A stretch of 64,000 nucleotides of DNA, taken from NCBI RefSeq assembly GCF_003584645.1, contig NZ_AP017928.1, positions 5,531,501-5,595,500 of the forward strand, in the 5' to 3' direction. Shown here one piece after another: positions 26,176 through 35,206 of the stretch. The position numbers and the translations under genes are program-made. Position 1 is the first letter of the stretch, and every line of letters starts with the position of its first letter. A model generated the notes under the pieces. That model saw nothing but the letters and a program-made list of their open reading frames with translations, was not told the origin of the DNA and made no database searches. Origin of the DNA: Methylocaldum marinum. GTDB lineage: Bacteria; Pseudomonadota; Gammaproteobacteria; Methylococcales; Methylococcaceae.

Positions 26176-27399
26176 TCATTGATAGCGCAGGGCTTCGATC
26201 GGTCTGAGTTCGGCCGCCTTGCGCGCCGGGTAGAAGCCGAAGAAGATGCCCACCGCGGCGGCGACGGTGAAGGCGAGAAGGATGGACGATAGGGTGACGA
26301 CCACGGTCATGCCGCCCAAGACGGCGGCCAGCCAGGCGCCGACGAAGCCGATGGCGGCGCCGATCAGGCTGCCGGCAAGGGAGATGATCAGGGCTTCCAG
26401 GAGGAATTGCAGCAGAACGTCGCGGCGCCGGGCGCCGATGGCAAGGCGGATACCGATCTCGCGGGTTCGTTCGGTGACCGAGACCAGCATGATGTTCATG
26501 ATGCCGATGCCGCCCACCAGCAGCGAGATCGAGGCGATGGCGCCCAGCATGACCGACATGGTCCGCGTGGTTCCCGCGGCGGTCTGGGCGAGGGCGGTCA
26601 GGTTGCGGACGGTGAAATCGTCTTCCTGTCCCGGCCGGATGCGGTGCCGGGCGCGCAGCAGTTCTTTCAGGCTTTGCTCCGCGCGGGGCATGATCTCCCG
26701 GGCGCGTGCTTTGACCATGATGAAGCGGATCATGCCCGGAAACGGGTTGCCGAACAGTTGGCGCTGGGCGGTCGTCAAAGGCACCATCGCGGTGTCGTCC
26801 TGATCGCGCCCGTCTAGGCTTTGTCCTTTGGGTTCCAGGACGCCGACGACGACGAATGGGCTATTCTTGACGCGCACGGTCTTGCCGACCGGATCCTCGT
26901 TGCCGAACAGGTTTTGAACCACGGTCTGCCCGAGCACGATGACCCGCGTCGCCGAGCGCACGTCGCTGTCCGTGAACACGGCGCCGCTGACCGGATGCCA
27001 GTCGCGCACCTCGAAATATTGCGGCGTGGTGCCCATGATGGATGTCGCCCAGTTATTGGGGCCGTAGATCACTTGCGCGATGTTGGAAAACGACGGTGCG
27101 ACCGCGGCGATCTCGGGCAGTTCGCCGATCGCGTTAGCGTCGGTCACGGTGAGGGTAGGTACGGTCCCGCTGCCCATGCGCACGCCGCCCGAGGTCGACG
27201 AACCGGTGAGTACGATGAAGAGATTGCTGCCCATGGAGGCGATCGCTTCGCTCACCATGGCCTGGGCGCCTTGCCCGATCGCCATCATCAGTACGACGGC
27301 GCCGACGCCGATGATCATGCCGAGCATGGTGAGCGCGCTCCGCAGCCGATTGGCGCCCATCGCCTGGAGAGCTTCCTCCAGAAGGCTGCCGAACATCAT
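26176..27399 (-). CDS. MacB-type ABC transporter permease
   Basis: A 407-residue inner-membrane protein. It has a first membrane segment at LTMLGMIIGVGAVVLMM, a periplasmic MacB_PCD domain of about 200 residues, and three C-terminal segments of the FtsX domain ending in FYPARKAAELRPIEALRYQ. Together with the separately encoded ATPase it makes a split MacB. It overlaps the ATPase stop by four bases. It is the last gene of a seven-gene operon that starts with an ECF sigma factor. The cargo of the pump is unknown. Confidence 0.9.
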   Translation of the reverse strand: MMFGSLLEEALQAMGANRLRSALTMLGMIIGVGAVVLMMAIGQGAQAMVSEAIASMGSNLFIVLTGSSTSGGVRMGSGTVPTLTVTDANAIGELPEIAAVAPSFSNIAQVIYGPNNWATSIMGTTPQYFEVRDWHPVSGAVFTDSDVRSATRVIVLGQTVVQNLFGNEDPVGKTVRVKNSPFVVVGVLEPKGQSLDGRDQDDTAMVPLTTAQRQLFGNPFPGMIRFIMVKARAREIMPRAEQSLKELLRARHRIRPGQEDDFTVRNLTALAQTAAGTTRTMSVMLGAIASISLLVGGIGIMNIMLVSVTERTREIGIRLAIGARRRDVLLQFLLEALIISLAGSLIGAAIGFVGAWLAAVLGGMTVVVTLSSILLAFTVAAAVGIFFGFYPARKAAELRPIEALRYQ

Positions 27400-28115
27400 G
27401 CGTGTGCTCTCCTCAGAATCGTTTTCACCGGACCGTCTTCGGCGATGTGTCCGTCCACGACATGGATCAGGCGCTGGGCATGGCGCGCCACGTCCGGTTC
27501 GTGCGTCACCAGGACGATGGTCAGGCCCTCGTCCCGGTTGAGGCGTTCGAATAAAGCCATGATTTCCTCGCTGGTATGGGTGTCCAGGTTGCCGGTGGGC
27601 TCGTCCGCCAGAATCAGCGGCGGGGAATTGGCCAGGGCACGGGCGATGGCGACGCGCTGCTGCTGGCCGCCCGAGAGTTGCGGCGGCTTGTGGCCGACAC
27701 GATGGCCGAGGCCGACCTGTCGGAGCAACTCCCGAGCGCGGGCCTGGCGCTCGTCGCGGCTCGCGCCGGCGTAGAGCAGCGGCAGCGCGACGTTGTCTTC
27801 GACGGTTTTCCGGGGCAGCAGATTGAAGCCCTGAAAGACGAAGCCTATGGTTCGATTGCGCAAGGCGGCCAGTTCGTCCGGGTCGAGCCGGGCGGTATCG
27901 GTGCCGTTCAGCACGTAACGGCCGTCGCTGGGGATATCGAGGCAGCCCAGGATGTTCATCAGAGTCGATTTGCCCGAGCCCGAAGGTCCCATGATGGCGA
28001 CGAACTCACCGGCATCGATCGTGAAATTCAGACGATGCAGTATTTCCAGAGTTCCGGAATCGCCCACCGGGTAGCTCTTGACGAGATCGACGACCTCGAT
28101 GAGAGGGGAGGGCAT
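27396..28115 (-). CDS. ABC transporter ATPase, MacB/LolD type
   Basis: A 239-residue ATPase with Walker A GPSGSGKSTLMN, signature LSGGQQQRVAIARAL, Walker B LILADEPTGNLD and the H-loop histidine in VLVTHEPDVA. The PTGNLDTHTSEEIM form is typical of the MacB/LolD/FtsE group. It powers the adjacent permease, whose start it overlaps. It begins two bases after the adaptor's stop, so translation of all efflux parts is tightly linked. Confidence 0.92.
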   Translation of the reverse strand: MPSPLIEVVDLVKSYPVGDSGTLEILHRLNFTIDAGEFVAIMGPSGSGKSTLMNILGCLDIPSDGRYVLNGTDTARLDPDELAALRNRTIGFVFQGFNLLPRKTVEDNVALPLLYAGASRDERQARARELLRQVGLGHRVGHKPPQLSGGQQQRVAIARALANSPPLILADEPTGNLDTHTSEEIMALFERLNRDEGLTIVLVTHEPDVARHAQRLIHVVDGHIAEDGPVKTILRRAHA

Positions 28116-28117
28116 GC

Positions 28118-29266
28118 TCAGTGCACCCTGACCCTGAAGGAACCGCCGGGGCCACGGCCGCCGCGACCCAATGGGCTCGCTTGTTCTCGTTGGTCTTCGG
28201 TGATCAGCGGATCGCCTTCCTCGAGGTCGCCTTCGACCAGTTCCGCAAACTTGCCGTCGGCGATCCCGATGCGCACCGGCACCGCTGCCGGCGATCCGTC
28301 CTTCAGAAGGAAAACTCTTTTCTCTCCGGGATTGACGGGTTCCCCGCCTTCCGTCGGTTGAAAGCGCAAGGCCGGCAGCGGCAGCATCAATACGCCGTTG
28401 CGCTCGTCGACGACGATGTTGACGAAGGCCGTCATGCCGGGCATGAGGATTTCCTCGGGATTGTCGACATCGATCACCACGTTGTAGGTCACGACATTCT
28501 GGAGGATTTGCGAGTTCAGACGGATTTGGCGCACGTTACCCACGAATTCCCGCCCCGGGAACGCGTCCACCGCGAACTGTACGATCTGGCCGACTCTCAC
28601 CTTACCTACGTCCGCTTCCGCGACGGTAGTGTCGATCTGCATTTTCTTCAGATCCTGGGCGATGGTGAACAGCGTCGGGGTCTGGAAACTGGCGGCTACG
28701 GTCTGGCCGATGTCCACGTCCCGCGATACCACGACGCCCGATACCGGCGAAACGATGACGCTGTAGCGCAAATTGGTTTCGTCGCGGTGAACCTGGGCGG
28801 TGGCCGCGGCGAGCTGGGCCTTGGCCGCGCCCAGCGCCTGTATCGCCTGATCGAGTTCGGCGCGGGAAATATAGTCCTGTCCGAACAGGGCGCGGGCGCG
28901 GCGCTCGTTGGCCTCCGCCAGTTCCAAAGAGGCGCGGGCGTTAGCCACGTTGGCGCGGCTCTGGTCGAGCTGGGCGCGGAATAGCGCCGGGTCCAGTTCG
29001 GCCAGAACCTGGCCTTCGCGTACCGGATCGTTGAAGTCCGCGTGCAGGGTCTGCACGGTGCCCGATACCTGGGTGCCGACGTTGACCAGCACCACGGGAT
29101 TGAGGGTTCCGTTGGCGGAAACGGTCTGCCGGATATCTCCGCGGGCGACCGGAACCGTGCGGTAGGCCGACGCATCGGCGGCCTGACGGCTCGTGTACCA
29201 CAGTACGAATCCGCCTGCGGTCAGGGCCAGCACGATCAACAGAAGCACAATTTTGGAACGCGACAT
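28118..29266 (-). CDS. Periplasmic adaptor, MacA/HlyD family
   Basis: A 382-residue membrane-fusion protein with one N-terminal membrane anchor (IVLLLIVLALTAGGFVLWY), a lipoyl half-motif GTLNPVVLVNVGTQVSGTVQTL, an alpha-helical hairpin (about 95-165, coiled-coil-like with many Ala and Glu), and a second lipoyl half at VSPVSGVVVSRDVDIGQTV. This is the MacA layout that bridges a MacB pump and a TolC channel. The Pro/Gly/Arg-rich C-terminal tail is an unusual extra. Confidence 0.9.
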   Translation of the reverse strand: MSRSKIVLLLIVLALTAGGFVLWYTSRQAADASAYRTVPVARGDIRQTVSANGTLNPVVLVNVGTQVSGTVQTLHADFNDPVREGQVLAELDPALFRAQLDQSRANVANARASLELAEANERRARALFGQDYISRAELDQAIQALGAAKAQLAAATAQVHRDETNLRYSVIVSPVSGVVVSRDVDIGQTVAASFQTPTLFTIAQDLKKMQIDTTVAEADVGKVRVGQIVQFAVDAFPGREFVGNVRQIRLNSQILQNVVTYNVVIDVDNPEEILMPGMTAFVNIVVDERNGVLMLPLPALRFQPTEGGEPVNPGEKRVFLLKDGSPAAVPVRIGIADGKFAELVEGDLEEGDPLITEDQREQASPLGRGGRGPGGSFRVRVH

Positions 29267-29278
29267 CTTGACTCTTGA

Positions 29279-30802
29279 TTAGGGGAGATTAGCTTGCTTT
29301 CGCGCCGTCCACGAACCGGCACCGATTTCGGTGGGATCCAGGGCGCCGATCGCCTGCGCCAGCCGTGCTTTGCCGATGTGCCAGTTATAGCGAGCCTGAA
29401 CATGCTGCAAACGGGCGTTGGCGAGATCGGCCTCGGCATTCAGAAGTTCCAGAATGCTGCCGGCGCCCGCCTTATAGCGGCCGAGGGCGACCTTTTCGGT
29501 CTGGGTCGCGCTCGCCAGGAGATCGTTGGTGCTGGACAGGGTTTCGCGGGTGGTATTCAAATCGAAATAAGCGCGCCAGACATCCAGCGCGATGGTTTGA
29601 TCCAACTGGTCGCGGGTGGCTTCCTGAACCGTCACCTGTTCCTCGGCGCTCCGAATCTGGTAAGTATTGGCGAAGCCGGTGAACAGCGGTACGCTGAGTT
29701 GCAGGCCGACCGACCAGCTTTGAAAGCTTTGCGAAATACTGGAATCACTGTAGGCGTAATTGCTCACCAGCGAAAGCGTCGGCAGGCTGCCCGAACGCGC
29801 CGATCTGACATTCGCCTGGGCGGCTCGTACCTGCGCCTCGGCCGCGGCCAGATCGGGACGCAGCGCCTTGGCTTCTTCGATCAGGGCCTCGACGTCGCGT
29901 TCCCGCTCGGCATCCGGTTCGATGAAGGCGGGTGGCTCGATATCCAGCGTGGCATGGGGCTTGAGGCCCATGGCGTTGGCCAGCACGCCCAAAGCGTTCT
30001 GTGCGTCGCCGGTGGCTCTCTGGCGGTTGAGTTTCGCTTGCGCGTAGGCGGTTTGGGCTTGCAGCTTGTCGGCCAGCGCCGCCGCGCCGACTTCGTAACG
30101 AAACGACGCGGCCTTGAAAGCTTCCTCGCTGGAACGTTCGGAGGCTTCGGTGGCTTCCAGCGCCGAGCGGGCTGCGAACAATTGGTAATACGCCTGCACT
30201 GCCGTGAATAATACGTTCTGCAACGTCGAGGCGTGGCTCCAGTTGGCGGCTTCCAGCGCCGCCCGCGCATTGTCCACCCGTGCCGAGCGGCCGCCGAAAT
30301 CGAACAGCAGGTAGTTGAGGCTCACCGAGGGTGTGATCCGGAACTGTTCCTGGCGGCCAAAGGTTCCGCCGGTGACGCCCGTTCCCGCATCGAAGCTCTG
30401 AAGTTGGCTTTGAGAACTGCGGCCGGAGCCGCTCTGACCATACGACATCGTGGTATTCCCGTTGATGGTGGGCAGGTAGGCGGCTTCCGCCACACCGAGC
30501 TGGGCGGCCTGAACCCGCGCATTTGCCCAAGCTTGCCGGGTTTGCGGATTGTGGCAGAGGGCCTGGTCGATGATCTCGAGCAATGACCAGGCCTGGTCGG
30601 CGCGCCCGTCGCCGGGGCAGGGATCGCCCAATCCAAGTCTTCCGGCGGCGCGTGCCGGCGTGGGGGCTGTGTACTCTCGGGTGCCGAGAGGATCTTCCAG
30701 GAAGGGCGGTCGTTCCGCGGCCGGCAGACCGACGCTCAGGAGCGAGCCGGCCAACCCTATGAATCGTAACCCGGAAGCGGGCCGGGCAGTATTTTTTTTC
30801 AC
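29279..30802 (-). CDS. TolC-family outer-membrane efflux protein
   Basis: A 507-residue exported protein with a signal peptide ending near LPAAERPP. It has two copies of the outer-membrane-factor repeat, each rich in long amphipathic helices: RQAWANARVQAAQLGVAEAAY...YLLFDFGGR and LRPDLAAAEAQVRAAQANV...VPLFTGFANTYQI. These build half of a trimeric TolC-like channel. It starts 10 bases after the periplasmic sensor gene. A dedicated outer-membrane partner in the operon makes this a complete tripartite exporter. Confidence 0.9.
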   Translation of the reverse strand: MKKNTARPASGLRFIGLAGSLLSVGLPAAERPPFLEDPLGTREYTAPTPARAAGRLGLGDPCPGDGRADQAWSLLEIIDQALCHNPQTRQAWANARVQAAQLGVAEAAYLPTINGNTTMSYGQSGSGRSSQSQLQSFDAGTGVTGGTFGRQEQFRITPSVSLNYLLFDFGGRSARVDNARAALEAANWSHASTLQNVLFTAVQAYYQLFAARSALEATEASERSSEEAFKAASFRYEVGAAALADKLQAQTAYAQAKLNRQRATGDAQNALGVLANAMGLKPHATLDIEPPAFIEPDAERERDVEALIEEAKALRPDLAAAEAQVRAAQANVRSARSGSLPTLSLVSNYAYSDSSISQSFQSWSVGLQLSVPLFTGFANTYQIRSAEEQVTVQEATRDQLDQTIALDVWRAYFDLNTTRETLSSTNDLLASATQTEKVALGRYKAGAGSILELLNAEADLANARLQHVQARYNWHIGKARLAQAIGALDPTEIGAGSWTARKQANLP

Positions 30803-30812
30803 AATCGCTATC

Positions 30813-31253
30813 TTAACGTTCGGGTTTTTCGAGCAGGCGCCGACGTCCCTCGCTCGACAACTCTGGCGCAGTCGTCAGGATGACCGCGCGCAGTACCGCT
30901 TGCAGTGCGATCATGGCCCGGTCGCTTTGTTCCAGTGCCGCCTCCAGGCGTTCGCGGTCGAACGGCTCGGCCCGAAGCGTTGTTCGAACTTCGTCGCGGG
31001 CGGCGCGCACCGCGTCGATGCGAGCGACCAGCCGGGAACGTTGCGCGTCGAGGACCTTGCGGAACGTCGATGCATCGTCTTTCGGCAAGCGCGATGCGAA
31101 TCTTTCTTCGAAAGATTCGACCGACAGCCAGGGGCGCCGCTGGGCGTGTTTGTAGGTGCCGACGCCCAGCCACGCCAATAGGAAAACGTTGACTAAAAGC
31201 GAACCCAGCAGAATCAGGCTCGTGGTTCGGAGCGACAAGCTCAAAGGCTTCAT
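30813..31253 (-). CDS. Periplasmic metal-sensor-like protein (CnrX/ZraP-like)
   Basis: A 146-residue protein anchored by one N-terminal membrane segment (SLILLGSLLVNVFLLAWLG), followed by a helical periplasmic domain (FASRLPKDDASTFRKVLDAQR) ending in LSSEGRRRLLEK. This is the pattern of the 'periplasmic heavy metal sensor' family. Few His or Met and no Cys are present, so metal binding is uncertain; it may sense envelope state. Its ATG overlaps the preceding stop (ATGA). Position after a sigma factor and a small membrane protein mirrors CnrH-CnrY-CnrX. Confidence 0.78.
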   Translation of the reverse strand: MKPLSLSLRTTSLILLGSLLVNVFLLAWLGVGTYKHAQRRPWLSVESFEERFASRLPKDDASTFRKVLDAQRSRLVARIDAVRAARDEVRTTLRAEPFDRERLEAALEQSDRAMIALQAVLRAVILTTAPELSSEGRRRLLEKPER

Positions 31254-31684
31254 CGTTCGTTGAAATCCTCTGATAGGGTGTTTAAGGCCGTCATGTTGAG
31301 CCAGTCTTCCGAAGTCGAGCTCGGGGCCGCGCCGCCGTACCAGCCGAGAAGACAGCCGAGCACTAGCGCGAGACCGAAAGTGGCGATGCCCGGCCAATAG
31401 TTCGAAAACGGCCAAAGCACGACTCCGGGAGGTCCTGCGGAAGGGGGCTCGCGGTTCTGGCGCAAGGCCAAGGCCTGTTGACAGATGTTCTGCGCCAGCC
31501 GGTCGGGCGGCGCTTCGATGCGCCATAGATCGAGCATCCTGTCGATATGCTCGGCCTCCGTGCGTTCGGCTCCAAGGCATGACAATCCGGCCAGGCGGCG
31601 CCAGATTCTCCGTCCCGGTTTCGGCCAACGCCGAGCATCGGCCCCGAAGGCGGCAAAAAAGTTTTTGAGGCGAGCCAATAACAT
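31250..31684 (-). CDS. Small single-span membrane protein, putative anti-sigma factor
   Basis: A 144-residue protein: a basic cytosolic N-terminal half (LSCLGAERTEAEHIDRMLDLWRI region) and one membrane span around 97-115 (GIATFGLALVLGCLLGWYGG). It sits 10 bases after the ECF sigma factor and overlaps the CnrX-like gene. I see no zinc-anti-sigma motif (HxxxCxxC). The role as anti-sigma factor, comparable to CnrY, rests on position and topology only. Confidence 0.65.
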   Translation of the reverse strand: MLLARLKNFFAAFGADARRWPKPGRRIWRRLAGLSCLGAERTEAEHIDRMLDLWRIEAPPDRLAQNICQQALALRQNREPPSAGPPGVVLWPFSNYWPGIATFGLALVLGCLLGWYGGAAPSSTSEDWLNMTALNTLSEDFNER

Positions 31685-31694
31685 CGGGCTCCTC

Positions 31695-32288
31695 CTAAGT
31701 TCGAATCAAGGGGGCCAGACGTTCGCGCAACGCGCGCCGCGCCCGTACCAACAAGGCTTCCAAAGCGCTTACCGAGATCTCGAGGATTCCGGCGGCCTCG
31801 GCATTGCTGAACCCCTCGTAATAACACAGGACCAGGGCGGTCCTCTGGCGCACCGGCAGTTCCTCGATCGCCCGGGCGATTTGTTCGGCCTGTTGTTGCA
31901 GGAAAAGCGTGGATTCCAGGTCGGCCGCGGGGAGGGACGGCTCTTCGTCGCCCCACGGTTCGTAGCGGTCCCGGCGGAGGCGATCGATGCACAGATTGAC
32001 CACGATCCGTCCCAGCCAGACGGCGAAACCGCCTTTTTGCGGAGACCAGGTCGCGGCGTTTACCCAAACCCGCAGAAAGGCTTCCTGGACAACCTCCTCG
32101 GCTTCGGTCGACAGTACCCCGATCCTTCGCGCGATCGCGTACATTCGGGGCGTATGCCGGTGCACCAACTGCGAAAAGGCGTCGTGATCGCCCTGGACGA
32201 TACGCCCCATGAGGATCTCATCGGATGGCGACGCGGCATCGCCGGTCCGCTCCCGTTGCCGGGACCGGAATCCGTCGCCGGATTCCAT
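31695..32288 (-). CDS. ECF-type RNA polymerase sigma factor
   Basis: A 197-residue sigma-70 family protein with region 2 (DHDAFSQLVHRHTPRMYAIARRI, EAEEVVQEAFLRVW) and region 4 (LPVRQRTALVLCYYEGFSNAEAAGILEISVSALEALLVRARRAL). It probably directs transcription of its own operon, which ends in the MacAB-TolC-like exporter. The start is uncertain. ATG 32288 is chosen because a longer reading begins inside a perfect inverted repeat (32404-32443), but neither start has a clear Shine-Dalgarno. Confidence 0.88.
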   Translation of the reverse strand: MESGDGFRSRQRERTGDAASPSDEILMGRIVQGDHDAFSQLVHRHTPRMYAIARRIGVLSTEAEEVVQEAFLRVWVNAATWSPQKGGFAVWLGRIVVNLCIDRLRRDRYEPWGDEEPSLPAADLESTLFLQQQAEQIARAIEELPVRQRTALVLCYYEGFSNAEAAGILEISVSALEALLVRARRALRERLAPLIRT

Positions 32289-32403
32289 GATCAGACAGGA
32301 GGAATCGTTCACGAGCGCTTGCCGTACGAAGTTTCGCCGATTTGCCCGGAACCGCGGTGAGGGGCGCCGTGTCTCCGGCAGTCGGGGGCGAGTACCGAAA
32401 GTC

Positions 32404-32443
32404 GGCAATCCTATGCCGAGGCAGGCGCCGGCATAGGATTGCC
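32404..32443. repeat. Perfect 15-bp inverted repeat upstream of the ECF sigma gene
   Basis: GGCAATCCTATGCCG and CGGCATAGGATTGCC are separated by 10 bases. The flank GGCCTAC resembles the hairpin units of the tandem array at 47011-47233 (GGCAATCCCTTGCCG). It may be a mobile hairpin element, or a terminator/operator between the sigma factor and the DUF155 gene. Confidence 0.6.
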
Positions 32444-32553
32444 GGCCTACTGACAGCGATAGGCATTGTTGGCGAAATGGCTTTCATACCGGTCATATAC
32501 GCAGGTACGGGAAAAAACCTGCGCGGGATTTCGAATTATCGGGTGGCGGTCGG

Positions 32554-33363
32554 TCAGAAGAATTTTTCGTGCAGCGACAGGATGACTTCCATTACGATGA
32601 GAATGACGATGTACCACTCGACGCGGAGCGTCTGACGGCTGTTGACCAGGTCCAGGTAGGTTTCGGCGGTGCGGGAGATCAGTTCCAGCTTGCGCGACAG
32701 CGCCAGATCCCGGTCGCGCAGTTCATATTCGTAAGCGAGCCGCTCGTAAAGCCGGTCGAGTTCGATGTCCTCCCAGGTGATTTCGGGCTTTTCGGTGACT
32801 TCGACGCGACCCACGGTTCGGGTCAGAATCAACAGGACGTTGCCGATTTCATTGAGGATCTCCTTTTTGTCCCGGGCGGGACCGAGACCCTGGCAGAAGC
32901 GCTCCGCGAGCCGCTCCACGCGGTCGAAGACTTCGCCGACGCTGCGTTCGTAGTAACCGAGCACACAGCTTTTCGCCAGCACTTGGGCGATCACCTGCAA
33001 GCGTCCCGCGGTCGCTTCGGTCAGGCTCAAGCGGCCGGTCTGATCGAACCGTTCGGGTCTGTCGGGATCGATGACGATATCGACCTCGTCCGACTCGGGG
33101 TGAGCAAAAGCATTTTGAACCGACGGCGCCAGACGCTCGAGGATTTCGGTTTCCTCGGCCGGGGTGAGACCGATCAGGACGACGACACCGAAGCGAAATA
33201 TAAGGCTGTAGCCGCGCGGCCCCACCAACATGGTCAGCGGTCCCACGGCAAGCCGGGCGCCGCGCTCCAGATCCCGGACGTCTATGCGGGTTCCGAGAAA
33301 CCAGGCCCGGGCGCGTAGGATTTCGGCTGCGTCCGCCGATTTTCGAATGTCTTCCGTCTGCAC
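32554..33363 (-). CDS. RMD1/DUF155 family membrane protein
   Basis: A 269-residue protein of the RMD1/DUF155 family. The N-terminal half carries LARAWFLGTRIDVRDL-like strands and YSLIFRFGVVVLIGLTPAEE; the C-terminal half has LYERLAYEYELRDRDLALSRKLELI and TLRVEWYIVILIVMEVILSL, a single C-terminal membrane anchor. Eukaryotic relatives act in mitochondrial organisation and translation; bacterial function is unknown. It follows the DUF1992 gene by 18 bases in a ParA-led operon. Confidence 0.82.
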   Translation of the reverse strand: MQTEDIRKSADAAEILRARAWFLGTRIDVRDLERGARLAVGPLTMLVGPRGYSLIFRFGVVVLIGLTPAEETEILERLAPSVQNAFAHPESDEVDIVIDPDRPERFDQTGRLSLTEATAGRLQVIAQVLAKSCVLGYYERSVGEVFDRVERLAERFCQGLGPARDKKEILNEIGNVLLILTRTVGRVEVTEKPEITWEDIELDRLYERLAYEYELRDRDLALSRKLELISRTAETYLDLVNSRQTLRVEWYIVILIVMEVILSLHEKFF

Positions 33364-33381
33364 CGGTGCTATTCCTTTGAG

Positions 33382-33786
33382 TTATCCATCGGATTTCGGA
33401 TCGGCATGCGGCCGAGCGAACTTGTCGGTGACCAGTCTGTAGTAACGCTCGTGCAGCGCCAGGCTGTCGCCGCGCATTTCTCCCAGCCGCTGTACCAGCA
33501 GATGTAGCCGCTTCAGGCCGTCGCGGTATTGTTCCGACGAATCGTCGCACAGCGCCAGCAAACGGCCGACGTCTTCTATCTCCCGCCGCAAACGCACTTC
33601 CTCGGGAACGAAGCCGGCATTCTTGAGAACCCGGTAGGCCATGCGCAGCTCGGCGGGTACCAGCGCCAGGTTTTCCTCTTCGGGGATAGGTCTGCCGGCG
33701 CCCGGCAAGTTGTCTAGGTCGCCGCGCGCCATGGCCTCCCGAATCTTTTCTTCGGCGATGCGGTTGAGAAATGCGAGCGTGGTCAT
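33382..33786 (-). CDS. DUF1992 (DnaJ-homologue-associated) protein
   Basis: A 134-residue protein with the family's opening FLNRIAEEKIREAMARGDLDNLPGAG, the GRPIPEE turn and the PAELRMAYRVLKNAGFVPEEV segment. In other proteins this domain stands beside J-domains; here it is alone. Function unknown. It starts 16 bases after ParA and precedes DUF155 by 18 bases, so the three are probably one transcript. Confidence 0.85.
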   Translation of the reverse strand: MTTLAFLNRIAEEKIREAMARGDLDNLPGAGRPIPEEENLALVPAELRMAYRVLKNAGFVPEEVRLRREIEDVGRLLALCDDSSEQYRDGLKRLHLLVQRLGEMRGDSLALHERYYRLVTDKFARPHADPKSDG

Positions 33787-33802
33787 GGTTCGGCGAAAAA
33801 CA

Positions 33803-34588
33803 TCAGTGGCGCCTTTCGTGAATTTCCCGGTGCAGCGCCTTGTATTCCTCCGAAAGCTTGTGTTCCGGCGCGTAGTGAATCAATGGCTTGGATTCGCTGT
33901 GAGATTCGCGGACTTTCACCGAAGGCGAAAGCTTGGTCTGCAACACCGGATGGCCTTCCGATATCAGCTGGTTGACCAATTGCTGGGGCAGATTGGCGCG
34001 GCCCTGGAACTGGTTGACGATGATGCCTTCGATCTCAAGCGCGTCGTTGTGGTCCGCCTTGATCTCGCCGATCACGGCCAGGAGGTTGTAAAGGGCTTCC
34101 CGGGAAAAAGCGTCGCAATCAAAGGGAATCAGGCAATGCCGGGCAGCGATCAGGGCCGAACGGCTGTAGAAATTCAGCACCGGCGGCGTGTCGATATAAA
34201 TGTGCTCGAATTCGCCGAGGGCATCCAGCGCCTCGCGCAGCTTGTAAATCTTGTAGCGGGATTCAAGCCGGCTCTGCAAAGGTTCCAGTTCGGGGTGCGA
34301 GGGCACGATGTGGAGATTGGGGAACGGAGTTTCGTGTATGGCGCCGTTCAGCCCGGCATTCTGGGGTTTGCCGAACAGATTGAGACTTAATGTTTCCTTG
34401 AAGAAATGAGCGATGCTGGCGTCCGGATCGGCCACTTTCCGGCCCAACAAATAATGGGTGGAATTACCCTGAATATCGAGGTCGATAACCAGGGTTTTCT
34501 TGCCTTCTGCAGCACTGATGGCGGCGAGATTGCAGGTAATCGTGGACTTACCGACGCCCCCCTTTTGATTGAATATAACCCGGCGCAT
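33803..34588 (-). CDS. ParA/MinD-family ATPase
   Basis: A 261-residue ATPase with deviant Walker A FNQKGGVGKSTITCNLA at the N-terminus, switch I LDIQGNSTHY and Walker B YIDTPPVLNF. No ParB or parS is nearby, so it is likely an orphan that positions or regulates something other than the chromosome. It heads the operon with DUF1992 and DUF155. GAGAGAAC precedes the ATG. Confidence 0.88.
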   Translation of the reverse strand: MRRVIFNQKGGVGKSTITCNLAAISAAEGKKTLVIDLDIQGNSTHYLLGRKVADPDASIAHFFKETLSLNLFGKPQNAGLNGAIHETPFPNLHIVPSHPELEPLQSRLESRYKIYKLREALDALGEFEHIYIDTPPVLNFYSRSALIAARHCLIPFDCDAFSREALYNLLAVIGEIKADHNDALEIEGIIVNQFQGRANLPQQLVNQLISEGHPVLQTKLSPSVKVRESHSESKPLIHYAPEHKLSEEYKALHREIHERRH

Positions 34589-35079
34589 AAAAGTTCTCTC
34601 AAAGCGAATGGGTGAAACTAATTCAGCGAAGTATAAAGAACAATACCATCCGATAGCTAGCGCGGGACGCGACGCGGTTAACCAATACCACTCCCGAAGC
34701 GGGAATATCCCGGAAGGAAACTCATGAATCGGTGCTCCGGCATATTGGGATGGGCCCGCCTACCGACGCTGATCGATGCTGCGTCGATGCAAACCGCGCA
34801 TAGCCCAGCAGGACTGTTGACAGTACTCATTCTGCGTGCCAAAGCCGAATCGGCTGCGACAACGCTCGACGCCCGCCCTCTCTGCCTTTGCACGAAGTCT
34901 CGCCCCATCGGGGCCAAGCCTGGCACTTGTCTTCGCTTCTCCTACGCTCTTTCCGCGGCGAAGGATGGAAAAGCCCACTGTTGCCAGGCAAACACCAGGC
35001 AAGCAGAGGCTGATGCCTAATCAGCAATCCAATTACCGCCGGCAGCGGTTAAAGCTTTGAAAATCAGCCAAATGCTGCC

Positions 35080-35095
35080 TGGCATGTTTTCTGAA
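35080..35095 (+). promoter_or_regulatory. Weak sigma-54-like site upstream of the porin-ssu operon
   Basis: TGGCATGTTTTCTGAA shares the -24 half and TTTCTG with the methyltransferase promoter at 5328, but the -12 reads GA in place of GC. It is 112 bases before the porin ATG. The 618-base gap 34589-35206 holds no credible gene. Confidence 0.35.
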
Positions 35096-35206
35096 ATCTA
35101 AGTTCTTGCGCCGGTTTTCACGGCACGAATGGTTGGGCGGTCCAGAAGAAGGATGTGATGTCGCGACTCCGGCATTCGCCGCATCGGGAAACGATAAAGA
35201 AAAACC

